This document shows positions 11,040 through 22,690 of a stretch of 64,000 bases of DNA, piece by piece. Every line of letters begins with the position of its first letter. Within the stretch, counting starts at the first letter, position 1. The position numbers and the translations under genes were made by a program. The notes beneath the pieces are model-generated. The model was given only the letters and a program-made list of their open reading frames with translations. It was not told the DNA's origin and made no database searches. Source of the DNA: Lunularia cruciata (Eukaryota; Streptophyta; Marchantiopsida; Lunulariales; Lunulariaceae); the NCBI GenBank assembly GCA_948567375.1, contig OX419756.1, forward strand, positions 59,844,333-59,908,332, written 5' to 3'.

Positions 11040-12375
11040 TGTCCGGAGTGAAAGCAAGTGAGAAACGAGGACCTCCAGGATGTGAAGCAAGAGCCGAAGA
11101 AGCAAAAGCTGATGGCCGAGAATCACGATCGAGTTCTATGCACGTCGGTTCATATTTTTGACTTCCTCTAGGGATGCCACTTCAATGCCGATCAAATCAT
11201 TACAAACTGGTACTGCGTACGAAGTCAATTAACGGCAAAATGTAAGATAACGATGTGATCAGATACTTAATCATTAGACTAATTAAGTCCTCATTTACTC
11301 GCAGCATTCACTTACGTTGCCAATTTAACGGCTTGTTTTCAGTCGTCGTGGAGTTAGTTCGTTGAATTACGCATGCAAAGCTGCTGCCCACTCTGTCCGG
11401 AAATAAAAGTTTCCTTTTACCTTTTCCTTTATTCTACGGACAGAGACCGAAAGGACAGGTCTACTAATCAGAAAATGGGTGCCGATGTTCAAAGCGAGAG
11501 TCGGTGTTTTGGGTTCCCTTTATTTAGATTTTACTTTACATCGACTGAGATTGTTTACTTGGTGTGGAGATTATTTTATTTCATATTTTATATCACAGGA
11601 CTTCAAGGGTATGAGTTGAAATCTGCATCTGGACTTACGAAGACTTTCATGGACTCAACAAACATTGCAGTATAAAACTCAAGCTCACCTCATTGTTCTC
11701 ATCTTAGCTCACTGAGATGAGTCCAAAACATATTCGTCCGTGAAGTTATTTCGACAATTCCAAGTGTTTCGAAATCGTCCAGAAATCTCCATAATCTCAA
11801 CGGTCAAAATTACTTTTTGTCTCATACCTTTAGGTAGACCAAGTGTCAACAAGTCCCACATGAAGATGCCTCTCGAGTTAAGAGAAAGTTGAAACGGGAG
11901 CATAACACGAGCGGCTGGCATATTGTGATAAAGAGCCCCGCAAGGTGCCAAGTTGGCGGTTTCATCGAACCCGTGAACTTAATTATAAATCTATCAAGAG
12001 ACTGAGAGCAAGTATTCTAATGATATGAATGCGTGTAACATTTTTGGATCTCAAATTGTGCACATGGGATGCTATAATCCGATAGATTAAAAACTTAACC
12101 TGGAGGACTGTTGTCGAGGGGGCGCGGATACGATTTAGTACGGTATGGTATTCACTCTCACTCTCACTTCTCAAGAGAGTGAGAGTCAAGGCCACTAAGC
12201 ACAGATTGAGCGGCTTGCTCGACAACTTGGCTATGTTCACGAGATACAACTAAAGGGCACAAACCCGACTCATTTGGCGCCTGATCGTCATCTTCATTCC
12301 CCTTATAGTTAACTACTTTAAGTGGTGCCCATCCGGTTGTTGGATGATATCTATGTTCTATATCTGATTTGATGT
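11040..12375. other. No gene recognised
   Basis: Nothing coding is supported. A small imperfect hairpin (ACTCTCACTTCTC / GAGAGTGAGAGT) lies at about 12158-12185. Confidence 0.4.
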
Positions 12376-12379
12376 TTCG

Positions 12380-12625
12380 GATCACAGCAAATTTCTCATA
12401 TAGATACCATTGGGGTGTAGTTCCATTTTACCTCTCTTTTGTCTCTCCCTCGTGCGGTAGGGTAGATTTCTCATACAGACTCTATTGGGGCTTAGCCCCA
12501 TGTTACCTTTTTTGTCTCTCCTTTGTGCGGCTTGATGGGGTCTTCCCATCCTTCATTTTTCCTTAGCGGTCGCCTTTACTTCCCTCGTACGGTTTGATGA
12601 GATCTTCCTATCACTCTTGTGTTTT
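12380..12625 (+). repeat. LINE-like family tail, tandemly re-duplicated
   Basis: Two successive starts of the tail (ATTTCTCATATAGA at about 12391 and ATTTCTCATACAGAC at about 12467) are followed by one full end (GCGGTCGCCTTTA at about 12566) and a third partial block (CTCGTACGGTTTGATGAGATC). The middle copy holds the palindrome GGGGCTTAGCCCC at about 12487. Confidence 0.6.
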
Positions 12626-12629
12626 ATGA

Positions 12630-14270
12630 GATCGGGCTTTTCTTTTATTGTAGCTGCCACATAAAGCACCACTGGCAAATTCTTGTACCACTTCTCTTTC
12701 AATACATTGACACAAGCAAATGTCGGAAATTTGTGGTCGAATTTTTCAGCATCCCGTGTGGTCAAAAGAAGGCTTACACTTCCCTCTCGCGTAAATCCCC
12801 TAGACTTTGAGACCTTTGCTTTAAAGAATCCACATGCTGGATTAAGTCAACCGGGGTATCATATCATAATTCTACAATATAATACCAGCCCGAGATACTA
12901 TTTCGTATCTCACTTTGAGGGAGGCTCGAACTTCTTTGCTCCCTATTTGTTTTGAGGCATTGACCAAGTGGTACATGACCAAAGTCCTCTATTGTCAAAA
13001 GTAGGTTAAGATAAACCTCAACATGAGCCGTACAAATATCGGTTAACATTCTAACCGTTCTCGACATTCTAACGTAGTTTTATATAATTTATTCCCTTTC
13101 TGACGTATGTGATGGTGATCCAAATGATATATCTTTTTAGATTCTTTCCTTTGAATGGCTAGGTACTTCATATGGAATATCGTAATTTGAGATAATCAGT
13201 TCTCACTAAGAACCCCCAGTCCATTCCCCCTCTTGGAACCCTATTTGATATTTGAACCAACAACCTAATGTGCACATGTCATTCAATTGTTTTCTTCCTA
13301 TTGGTAAATTCCAAGACTCGAAGAGTCATGAGGACAAGGAGAATTCTTGTCCACTTAAGGGAATCCTCGAAGATGGCCGCAATAGAACAAATAGAAATTC
13401 CAAATCGAAGGTCGTTTCACAGTGAAAGGAGCATTGTGCATTGAAGTCAGATTTTGAAACAGTGTAACATAGTAGCTACAAATAAGTCCGTAATGATCGC
13501 CGAACCAATAGCTATGTGAAAATTTAAGGTGGAGACCACAGTGAGGGACACGAATGTGGACTACGAGAATGAGTGAGCGAAGAATTCTCTCATTACCAAG
13601 CTCTTGGTTTATACTTTGTCAGCGGAACCTACATATAGCTTCCTTTCCTGTCTCTTTTCCATGTTTTTCTGTTATTTGTACCAGATATACACATTCTATT
13701 CTATTGTCGCCTTTTTCTTCTATTGGGAGCTGTTGACACCAAACGGAGAAGTAACGTCAGGGTTCAGAATGAAACCTGTTGCCAGGTTTGTTATTTTGCT
13801 TTCGACCCTGTTTTGTTTCATTAATTTAGATAATTTAATAGGTAACGAACATGAGGTTGAGAACACATAAAACGATAACAAGTATGTTAAACTTAAAAAA
13901 GAAATTAGGGGATATGTCTGATAGATAGCTGAATTCGAAAGGAGTTCAAAACTGGTTTGACTTGAGTCATCCGCAAACTTCCTGCAATGTCTAATTCATT
14001 CCAAACATTCTCAAAATTCTCTTATTTCATCCGAATGTTCTGGAACTACATCACTCTGTCCATGGCTGCTGCATGCCCGAATTCATGATACACGACCCAA
14101 AATAAAATAATATTTTTCTCAGAGTTGAAATATACTGGCTTTCACGAATTTTGCTCCGATCTGAAGGCCATACAAGCGCGCAGTTAACGAAATTGATAGA
14201 AAAAGAAAGAGAATGAAGAAGACGTGATCGATGATGTGCTTAACATTGTAATCGTGTACCTAACATATTC
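12630..14270. other. No gene recognised
   Basis: Open frames at 12683-12955 and 13604-13870 show no family resemblance or splice context that I can support. Confidence 0.35.
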
Positions 14271-14275
14271 AGAAT

Positions 14276-14415
14276 CGGATATCTTAGGTGCGACAAGGTA
14301 GATTTCTCGTCTAGACTCTATTGGGACTTAATTCCATGTTACTTTGTTGTCTCTCCTTGTACGACTTGATGAAGTCTTCCATCCTTCGTTTTTCCCACGC
14401 GGTCGCCTTCTTACC
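14276..14415 (+). repeat. LINE-like family tail
   Basis: GGATATCTTAGGTGCGACAAGGTAGATTTCTC... to CACGCGGTCGCCTT. It is a 5'-truncated copy matching 10895-11035. Confidence 0.65.
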
Positions 14416-14419
14416 CCCC

Positions 14420-15100
14420 AACGTATTCAAGAAACAAACTATCTTCTCTGGCGTGAAGGTATGATGCGGACCTGTCTGTCAAAAAATATGCGCGAAAGAC
14501 GCTACTGTATTGTACTGAACTTTGCACATGAAAGAAGATGGTTTGAAATTGTCATGTTGTGAGAACTTTGAGGACTTTTGTGAGACAACTTTGTGGCGCC
14601 GTTTCTTTCAAAGGCCCCTGAGATAAAGACCTTTAAATCAAATCCGTATATATCTGAAATGTAAGATGTAAATAACTAAAATATTTCCTATAGTCTAGCG
14701 CACTCTAGCTTATGAAGAAAGGTGTACAGACCAATTATTGCATCAAGGCAAATAGGGCTGCTCTTTCAGCACAGGCCATATATGAAGGAGGTAAAGTTCT
14801 CTTTATATCGAATCCCCAGGTACACGTTTAGAAAAGGTTATCCTTGTTAACATGTTGACAATAATATCGGTCCTTTTAACTAATACTTGGGTATTCAAGC
14901 TTATCAATCTGGTCTCACTTTAGCCCTTTGACGATCGAATTCAAAGTCCAAGGCCCACAATCCTTTCCGTGGCACTACTGTAGTCTGAAAACCAAACTAA
15001 AGGTCACTTAAACTCCAACAATAAATGAGTGACATGTAAATGGAGGAACATGACTAAAGTCCACATCGAACTCATGAATGTGGATGACAAAATGTTCTCT
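14420..15100. other. No gene recognised
   Basis: Intergenic or decayed sequence up to the copia insertion. Confidence 0.35.
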
Positions 15101-15101
15101 T

Positions 15102-15795
15102 TGTTGTGGATCTGCTACAGATTTACTATTCCTCATCTGATAGTTTTCAAAGACATATATTGAGATTCAACTATACATTGAGATCAACCCTGCGCACAAA
15201 GGAAAACCATCTTGGAAGGAAGAAACATCTTTGGAGAGAAAAAGAGATGAGAGAAAATGTACTCACACACATCAATAGGTGCACAAGAAGTAAAGTGGTT
15301 CAAAGTCACTTGCTCCTATGTCCACGGGCAACACAGATTCAGAAATTTTACTCCCTCTCAAATTATAGATTACAAAGATCATTTGGAAGCTCTACCCCGA
15401 CCAATTGTTTCTCTGTCTGTTTGAACTGTTCATGTGTTTATCTTGATCTGCACTTCTTGTGATTATCTCCTTCTCATCTGATCAAAAAGAAATCAAACCT
15501 CACCTAACCAGCCTCATGTGAATCAAAGTTACAAAGAGTTCCACTCAATCTTTTTCACATGTGCACCTCTTTTCAACTCGCAAAAAACCTCAATCTGCAA
15601 GTCGCAAGGTTTTTCCCCTACTGTTGCACACACACAGCAAAACAAGAAGAAGCACACTTGAAGTATCACCCCGACATCCTGGATTGTCAAACACTTGTCT
15701 TAGCCCTGGACAAGAAATCTTGTAGATGATTTGAGCTGCAGATCTCAGTATCACAAATGGGATAAATCAAACAGATTAGGCTCCACATCCTAACA
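15102..15795 (-). repeat. 3' LTR of copia element 2
   Basis: Matches 19905-20509. It carries extra sequence around 15541-15610 that the other LTR lacks. Confidence 0.8.
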
Positions 15796-16040
15796 ACTCT
15801 CCCACTTGGAGACTGATACTTCTTGACTATACATCTTTAAAAGAAAAGATAGTAAACTTCTAGTGCTTTATCTACATACTTGCCTTACCTACAGCCTTAC
15901 TATCTAGTTATCATTGGAGACCAATTGATGCTATACATAGCCTTAACTTCTCAGGAGTGACAATCTTTGTCAACATATTAGTAGAGTTCTTGGGACCTTG
16001 AATCTTTTCAATTGACAAATTGCAATCCTCAAGTAACTCT

Positions 16041-16422
16041 TCAATGTATGTGTTTTGTTCTAGCATGGAACATTAGATTCTTTGCTAAGTGAATGGCACT
16101 TTGACTGTTTGAGAATAAAACACTATAATTTTGCTCTCTGCCTAACTCCTTTAGAAGATTATGTAACCAAATCATCTCCTTACTAGCTTTTGTAATTGCA
16201 ACATATTTTGCCTCAGTTGTGGACAAAGGACAACCTTTTGCAACTGTGAGAACCAACTCACGGCTGTCCTTCCTATGTTATAAATATACCCTATGGTACT
16301 TCTTTTGGTATCCATATCACCTCCTAGGTCTGTATCCACAAAATATTGTAGAGTATGGCTGCCTCTATTGTAACACAAAACTATATCTTTGGTACCTCTT
16401 AGATATCTCAAAATCCATTTGA
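16041..16422 (-). pseudogene. Copia 2 RNase H remnant
   Basis: The minus strand reads MRYLRGTKDIVLCY, VDTDLGGDMDTKRSTIGYI (Y.DADWAGD.D.R.S.SGY), TAVSWFSQLQKVVL (ISW.SK.Q..VALS), then STTEAKYVAI and WLHNLLKELG, and near the end HARTKHIH. This is the copia RNase H, which removes the RNA strand during reverse transcription. A frameshift at about 16200-16250 splits it. Confidence 0.75.
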
Positions 16423-16441
16423 CAGCCTCCCAATGTTGTCT

Positions 16442-17290
16442 TCATGGATTGGCCATGTACTTGCTCAAAACTTCCATTGTATGTGCAATATTTGATCTAC
16501 TACATGTCATTGCATACATGAGGTTACCTAAAACTGAAGCATACAGTACCTTTGACATATCCTTCAGCTCTTCATCATCCTTGGACGATTGTTCCTTTGA
16601 TAGCTTAAAGTGACATGCCAAAGGTGTCTTCACAAGATTTGCATCTATCATGTTGAACCTTTCCAACACCTTTCCAATGTAGCTACCTTGAGTGAGCTTC
16701 ACCATTCCAACCACCTTGTCCCTTTCAATCTTCAGCCTAAGTATATGCTTTGCTGCACTCATGTCCTTGATTCCAAACTCTCTTGATAATTCTTTCTTCC
16801 ATCTCTCAACCTCTAAATATGCTAGGTCTAAATATCAGCATATCATCAACATACAAAAGTAAGATGATAAAACTATTATCAAGAGACTTGATATAACTTA
16901 AATAATCCTCTTGACATCTTGTGAATCTATTATTGATCATGAACTTGTCAAATTTCTTGTACCATAATCTTGGTGCTTATTTCAGACCATATAGGCTTTT
17001 TTGCAACTTGCATACCAAGCTCTCTATACCGGGGATTTGCAAAGCCAACAAGTTGCTTCATATATATGTCATCATCAATCTCACCATGTAGAAAAGCAAT
17101 AATGACATCCATCTGCTCCAAATACAGGTTTTTTGCTGCTACTATAGTTAGAACCACTCTAATTTGAGTGCTTGACCATCGGTGACAAATCTCAATGTAA
17201 TCAATCCTTTCCTTCTGCTTGAATCCTTTCACAATTAACCTTACCTTGTACCATCTGCTACCACTATGTTCCTCTTTCACCTTGTAGACC
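16442..17290 (-). pseudogene. Copia 2 reverse transcriptase remnant
   Basis: The upstream piece (about 17290-16948) has KVRLIVKGFKQKERIDY and MDVIIAFLHGEIDDDIYMKQ, the RT motif A region (MDV..AFL.G.L...IYM.QP.GF). The catalytic YVDDM is encoded at about 16838-16865. The next piece (16762-16442) has TQGSYIGKVLERFNM, VKTPLACHFKLS and SVLGNLMYAMTCSRSNIA, the usual RT/RNase H connection. Frameshifts lie between the pieces. Confidence 0.8.
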
Positions 17291-17618
17291 CACTTGTTAT
17301 GTAATGCCTTCTTGCCTTTTGGTAGTAAGTTGAGCTTCTAAGTTTGATTCTTATCCAAGGACCTCATCTCATCTTGCATGACAAGCTCTCATTTCATTGA
17401 GTCTTCACTTCACATTGCTTCTTCATAACATTCAAGTTCACCTCCATTTGTCAATAGCAAGTAATTTAGAGAGAGGAAATACCTCATTGGTGATCTTGTG
17501 ATTCTTGCAGATCTCCTCAAATACGGTGCACATGGTTGAGGTATGTCGGAGTAGTTTTTGAGCTCTCAAGGTTTCCTTGAACCCATATGATAACATCATC
17601 TTCTATTATCTCATGCAA

Positions 17619-18560
17619 CTAAACCTGATTGTTTTCTTTGCTTTGCTCATCTACATAATCAGAATCTAGCGTGTTTTTATCCTTGTAAGGGAGACACTCA
17701 TTGGATATCACATCTTTGCTTCTGATGATTTTGTTGCTCTCTACATCCCAAAACTTATACCCAAAGTCATTTCCATCATATCCAATAAAGAAACACTTCC
17801 TAGACTTTGCATCTAACTTGTCTCCTTTCTCTATGTTGACATGCACATAAGAGACACACCCAAAGACTCTCAATTGCAACAAACTCACCGGTTTTCTTAT
17901 CCACTCCTCTTCGGGCAGCTTATGGTCTAAAGGAATTGATGGACCTCTATTGATCAAGTATGCTTCAATGTTGATTGCTTCAACCCAAAACACCTTGGGC
18001 AGACCAAGATGGATCCTCATGCTATTAGCTCTTTCATTCAAAGTTCACTTATGCACTCAACCACTCCATTCTATGGCGGTGTGCTTGGTAAGGTCTTCTC
18101 CATTTTGATTCCATATACTGCATAGAATTCCTTGAACTCATTACTGTCATACTCACCACCATTGTCACATCTTAGTTGCTTTAACTTTGCACCAAACTCA
18201 TTTTTGACCAAGCTTTCCCACTTCTTGAAAGTGGCACATACCTCCGATTTGTGCTTCAAGAAACATTTCCAAACCTTCCTAGTTGAGTCATCTATGAAGG
18301 TGCTGTAATATTGTGAACCCCATAGATGCGTCTAGAGAAGGATCCCACACATCTATGTGTACAAGCTCTAACTTCCTTGTCCTAGGTGCTCTTCCACCTT
18401 TCAAGAAACTAACCTTTTTCTGCTTCCCAAATATGCAATCTTCACAGAACCTACATGAAAGGTTTTCAAATATGGTAGCTTGTCTTCTTCATCATCATCT
18501 TCATGCCTTTTTCACTCATATGTCCAAGCTTGCAATGCCAGAGATTATCATTTAATATTG
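17619..18560 (-). pseudogene. Copia 2 integrase remnant
   Basis: Minus-strand text includes KLKQLRCDNGGEYDSNEF (second catalytic Asp of the DDE triad), NGVVE (for NGVAER), LGLPKVFWVEAINIEAYLIN (LP..FW.EA...A.YLIN), RVFGCVSYVHV and KCFFIGY. The zinc-binding region lies near 18400-18560. Stops at about 18060 and near NGVVE interrupt it. Confidence 0.75.
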
Positions 18561-18684
18561 TGTCTACAAGTGCCACCACATCCTTGGTGTTGTTGGTGAT
18601 GTAGAGAGTCCTCAGCTTGTTGTTCCCTACAACCACCATAATCCCTTTGGTGATTTTCCATGAGCCACCTACAAAGGTTGTGAC

Positions 18685-18745
18685 ATACCCTTCAATGTCA
18701 AGTTGTCCAATTTTGTGATATACCCTTCAATGTCAAGTTGCACAA
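18685..18745 (-). repeat. Short tandem duplication in copia 2
   Basis: ATACCCTTCAATGTCAAGTT occurs at about 18687 and again about 34 bp on, an insertion within the pol region. Confidence 0.6.
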
Positions 18746-18789
18746 TTGAGATTAGATTCCTCTGTAAGCTTGGAATATGCATAACATTC

Positions 18790-19862
18790 TTCACTTTCCA
18801 CATAGACTGATCAGGCATTTTAATATAAACGTCATCTCATGCACAATATCCAAAGGCTCATCATCTACAAGATAAAATTTGCCAAAATCACCAGGAATGT
18901 AGTTCAACATACACTCCTTTCGTGAGGTAGAGTGAAAAGAAGCTCTTGAATCAAGAATCCATGACTCCATAGGATTGTCTGCACTAAGGATCAATACATC
19001 ATTGACTTCTTTTATAGCTGCATTCACTGAGTCCTCATTTTGCCCCTTGCTTGGATTCTTCTTTATGAGCCAATAGTTCTTTCTTGTGTGCCCCTTCTTA
19101 CCACAATGCCAACATCCATCACCTTTTGATCTGGACTTGCTCCTCCTCTTGGACTTGGATCTATTTTGATTGTCACTATGAAGCATAGTTCTTCCTTTTT
19201 TCTCAAGAGTATTCATGGCCAATCCAGAGTTTGTGCTTGACTCTCTCCTTCTAATATCTTCATTGAGTATCAAATTTCAAATCTCCTCAAACCTCAATTT
19301 GTTTGATCTACAAGAACTGCTTACTGCTATCACAATTGCACTCCAACTTTAAGGCAAAGAGGACATGAGAATTAAAGCGCACACTTCATCCTCAAAACTG
19401 ATTTCCATTGAATTTAATTTGCTCGTGATCAGGTTGAACTCATTAATATGATCTATGACAAAGTGACCTTCATTCATCTTAAGGTTGAAAAGGTGACACA
19501 TCAAGTACACCTTGTTGGAAGTTGATGGTTTGTCATACATATTAGACAAAGCTTTCAATAGACTTTATGTAGTCTTCTTCTCTAGAACATTGAATATTAG
19601 ACAAAGCTTTCAATAGACTTTATGTCGTCTTCTTCTCTAGAACATTGAATGCCACATTTCTAGCTACTGTTAGGCGGACAACTCCCAAATCTTATCTATC
19701 CATCAAATCCTAGTCTTCCTATAGCATGAGCTCTGGTTTCACACCTTCAAGAGGTACATTAAGGTTTTTTTGATACAAGCAGTCCTTTATTTGCATATTC
19801 CAGAAACCAAAGTCCTTATCATCAAATCTGTCTATCCTGACCTTTCGTTCCTCTCCTGTCAT
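18790..19862 (-). pseudogene. Copia 2 gag-protease remnant
   Basis: The likely gag start is the ATG at 19862 (MTGEERKVRIDRFDDKDF, then FWNMQIKDCL), a typical copia Gag opening. Further on, LSNMYDKPSTSNKVYLM and LNSMEISFEDEVCALILMSSLP are standard Gag text. The zinc knuckle at about 19130-19070 reads CWHCGKKGHTRKNY, so its last Cys is Tyr. The protease site at about 18960 reads ILDSRASFH, with DSGA changed to DSRA. A 55-bp tandem duplication at 19553-19650 also breaks the frame. Confidence 0.8.
19553..19650 (-). repeat. 55-bp tandem duplication in copia 2 gag
   Basis: CTTTCAATAGACTTTATGT followed by a CTTCTTCTCTAGAACATTGAA block occurs twice in tandem with one difference. Confidence 0.75.
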
Positions 19863-19890
19863 TGCTCTCACTTTTTTCCTTCAACCTATC

Positions 19891-19902
19891 GCTCTGATAC
19901 CA
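19891..19902 (-). other. Primer-binding site of copia element 2
   Basis: Plus-strand GCTCTGATACCA is the exact complement of TGGTATCAGAGC, the plant initiator tRNA-Met primer site, 2 bp from the 5' LTR. Confidence 0.85.
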
Positions 19903-19904
19903 AT

Positions 19905-20509
19905 TGTTGAGGATCTACTGCAAATTTACTATTCCTCGTGTGGTAGTCTTCAGCTATGTCTATTGAGATCAACCTTGCATAGGAAGGAAAACCATCTCGG
20001 AAGGAAGTAACATCTTGGAAGAGAAAAAGAGATGAGAAAAAATGTACTCACATACATCAATAAGTGCACAAGAATTAACATGGTTCAGAGTCACTTGCTC
20101 CTACGTCCACCGGCAACACAGATTCATGATTTTTACTCCCTCTCAAATTACAAATGAAGCTCTGCCCCGACCAACTCTTTCCCTGTCTGTCTGAACTATT
20201 CATGTGTTTATCTTGATCCACCCTTCTCCTAATTATATCCTGCTCATCTGATAAAAAAGAAATCAGACCTCACCTAACCAGCCTCATGTGAATCAAACTT
20301 ACAAAAGGGTGGGGCGTAGGGTTTTCCCTCTGCTGTTGCACACACACAGAAAAACAAGAAGGAGCACACTTCGAAGTATCATCTCGACATCCTGGATTGT
20401 TCGAACACCTGTCTCAGTCCTGGACAAGAAATCTTGTGGATGATCTGAGCTGCAGATCTCAGCATCACAGTTGGGATAACTTGAATGGATCAGGCTCCTC
20501 ATCCTAACA
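19905..20509 (-). repeat. 5' LTR of copia element 2
   Basis: Plus-strand edges are TGTTGAGGATC and ATCCTAACA. It aligns with 15102-15795. Confidence 0.8.
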
Positions 20510-22690
20510 TTCTTCTGCTTGTTGTGCAATGTTTGTTTGTTGGTGCCACAGTTTGTGATTGTTGACTATGAATCTTTGCTGCGAGATCGATCGGCCATAC
20601 AGGCTGCAGTTGAGTTGTTTGGACTCAACATTGGCGAACTCACCAGAAGACTCGTTGCCATTACCTCGATGATCAAGCAATGAAACAGAAGGCACAGACA
20701 AAACGCAATGGAGACCGTTTCGTCTGAAACTCCCATGTGGAGTGCAGATGCGACAAGGCGTCGAGTAAATTAAGAGCAGACGACGACCAGTACCACTACT
20801 GCTACTTCTGCTGGCTCCTGCTGCGTCTGCTCTGAACCTTAGCTGGATTCATATTTTAGGGACGCGTGAAATGTCTTCTACAGCACAACTACCGAAAAAG
20901 CTGCTCTCACTCCACACTCATTCTCTCTCTAGATATCTCTCTCGTTGCAGGGAAAGACGACTTACCAGTATCCCATACTTTACGGTTTGATTTAAGGGTA
21001 CCCAAGTTGCCCAATTCGCCCACAAGACTTGATTTTCAGATTTGACTTGGCACGTCAATCCTGTTTTGGAACCATTGCACGACCACAGAAGATTAGTTTC
21101 CGGAATTGTTTTCACAATAACTGTGAGATTATTTTCCTAAAATATTCACAATAATTCGTGGAGATATGTTTCACAGTAAAGTTTGCCATTTATTTGGTAA
21201 ACGAACACTTTCAAGAGAAAATTCATGTATACTGTCAATTTGAATGTCCACTCTTAAGAATGAGTTTTACGTAAACATATAATATTTTAAGCATTTAAAA
21301 AACACGATATGTTCAAACTACCTGAAGTCTCGACTGTCCCTACCTCCAACCAACTCCTATAACCTTAACCGAAATCTTCGACCCCTGGCCGACTGCACTA
21401 AAAGCTTGAATTCTCGACTCTCCGGTCCCTCAATTCCTTATAGAAGGATTACTATAATTGCCAACGCGAACTCACAATCTCAAACTACTAGTCAAACGGG
21501 GCACGTGGCAGCAGTGGGTACAGTGAAATCTTTCGGCTAACTTGGTGGGGTACCCTTAAGTTGAAGTCCCAAACTTGAAGTTAGTCTTCTCTCTGCTCCC
21601 GTTGTTCCTCTTGCTTTCCCACCGTCGTGCCTTCCTTTGGGACTTGTGTCACTAGTGCCAAGCAGCTCATGGCCCCTCCTCTTCTCTGGCTACAGTGACC
21701 CTTTTCATTTCTGAGTAGAAACACTTTTAGCAGACTACCGCCAGTGTATGGGATAGCGTCTATTCAGCATCAGAGAAAGTAGATCTTATTGTTATAACTC
21801 GGTAGGATCGTATATATCCCATGGAAATCTGTTTGTCGTATTGAGGATACTCGTCTCCGTACGCTTTTTATGGTATATAGATATTATACCGTACTCCCAT
21901 AATGATATGGTTGAAATAATACATTTGTTTGAAACTCATTTTTACTTTCAAATGAAATGCTGAGATCATCATTCCTATCACAGCCTCGGGTCTTTATTCC
22001 AAATTTGAAAACTTTGTAGATAAAAATAATATTTAAAACATTGAGAATATCATAATAGAATCAACTTGGTGATTTTCACCCATCGTTTCTGTCGAGGAAG
22101 CTGTATAATACTACAGTTTTTAAAGTTATAGCATGGTGGATGAACTATGATACTCTACTTTTCTACAGACTGAATTTAAGGTCAACGAGCATCCCACTTA
22201 CCTTTACATCTGACTTGTGTATACGATTTGCTAGAGGCAGATTATTACTAAAGTATAAAGCTGGTACGCCAAAATACTACTCTTCATCGCATATTACGTA
22301 GTGTAGATTGAGTTGAAACAAAGGATACTGATACTATAACTGATACGTTTATAGTTTACTAAACTCGGCGATTGAAGAACGATCAATATCAGCCGATTAC
22401 TACTGAATTCAAATTCAGAGGCTCAAGCAAACTCTTCTTCAAAAAGTACGAATAGTCTTGCAAGATGACGTAATGTTAATTTAAAAAAATAAAAGAGGAA
22501 TGAAGAAAAAAATTGTGTCAAGTTCATCGAAAATACTATGCGTAGTACAATAGAAAACTCTAATACATATCACTTATGATTCTTACCAAATAAAATGACT
22601 AGGAAATAACCCCACTACCTATACATCAATCAACCGGGGTTCTTTTCCTTAAAAATTGATAATGGATTCCATGCGGTGTTACACAGTTAT
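20510..22690. other. No gene recognised
   Basis: Frames at 20504-20701 and 20918-21115 show no recognisable domain. A small palindromic stretch, GGTATATAGATATTATACC, lies at about 21871. Confidence 0.35.

Larger units (their letters stand above)
6755..11040 (+). mobile_element. RLE-type non-LTR retroelement, degenerate copy 1
   Basis: Coding remnants of one retroelement can be followed across two LTR insertions (7675-8414 and 9198-9933). In order they are RT motif VDVENAFN (7435-7458), GDPLGGFFSMAHFRAL (7626 on), LVDDTYYG (8460 on, equal to YADD....G), the thumb region with KVSKCRA and DPQMAFGILSS, and a C-terminal zinc-knuckle and endonuclease-like domain (10084-10580). The element ends with a noncoding tail that recurs elsewhere in the window. 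The 5' limit is not visible; 6755-7380 has no motif I can name. Stops and frameshifts are frequent, so it is inactive. Confidence 0.6.
15102..20509 (-). mobile_element. Ty1/copia retrotransposon 2, near-complete, inactive
   Basis: A 5.4-kb element on the minus strand. The LTRs are 15102-15795 (3') and 19905-20509 (5'), both ending TGTTG/CTAACA on the plus strand. The primer-binding site GCTCTGATACCA (plus strand, 19891-19902) is the complement of TGGTATCAGAGC and lies 2 bp inside the 5' LTR. Flanks CTCTT and TTCTT look like a 5-bp target duplication with one change. Internal order on the minus strand is gag, protease, integrase, RT, RNase H, the copia order. The LTRs differ at many sites and by an insertion of about 70 bp in the left one. 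The coding region is broken into at least eight frames, so it is old and dead. Confidence 0.85.

Noticed and set aside
12158..12185. CTCTCACT hairpin as a terminator or small RNA
   Set aside because: Short, imperfect and low complexity.
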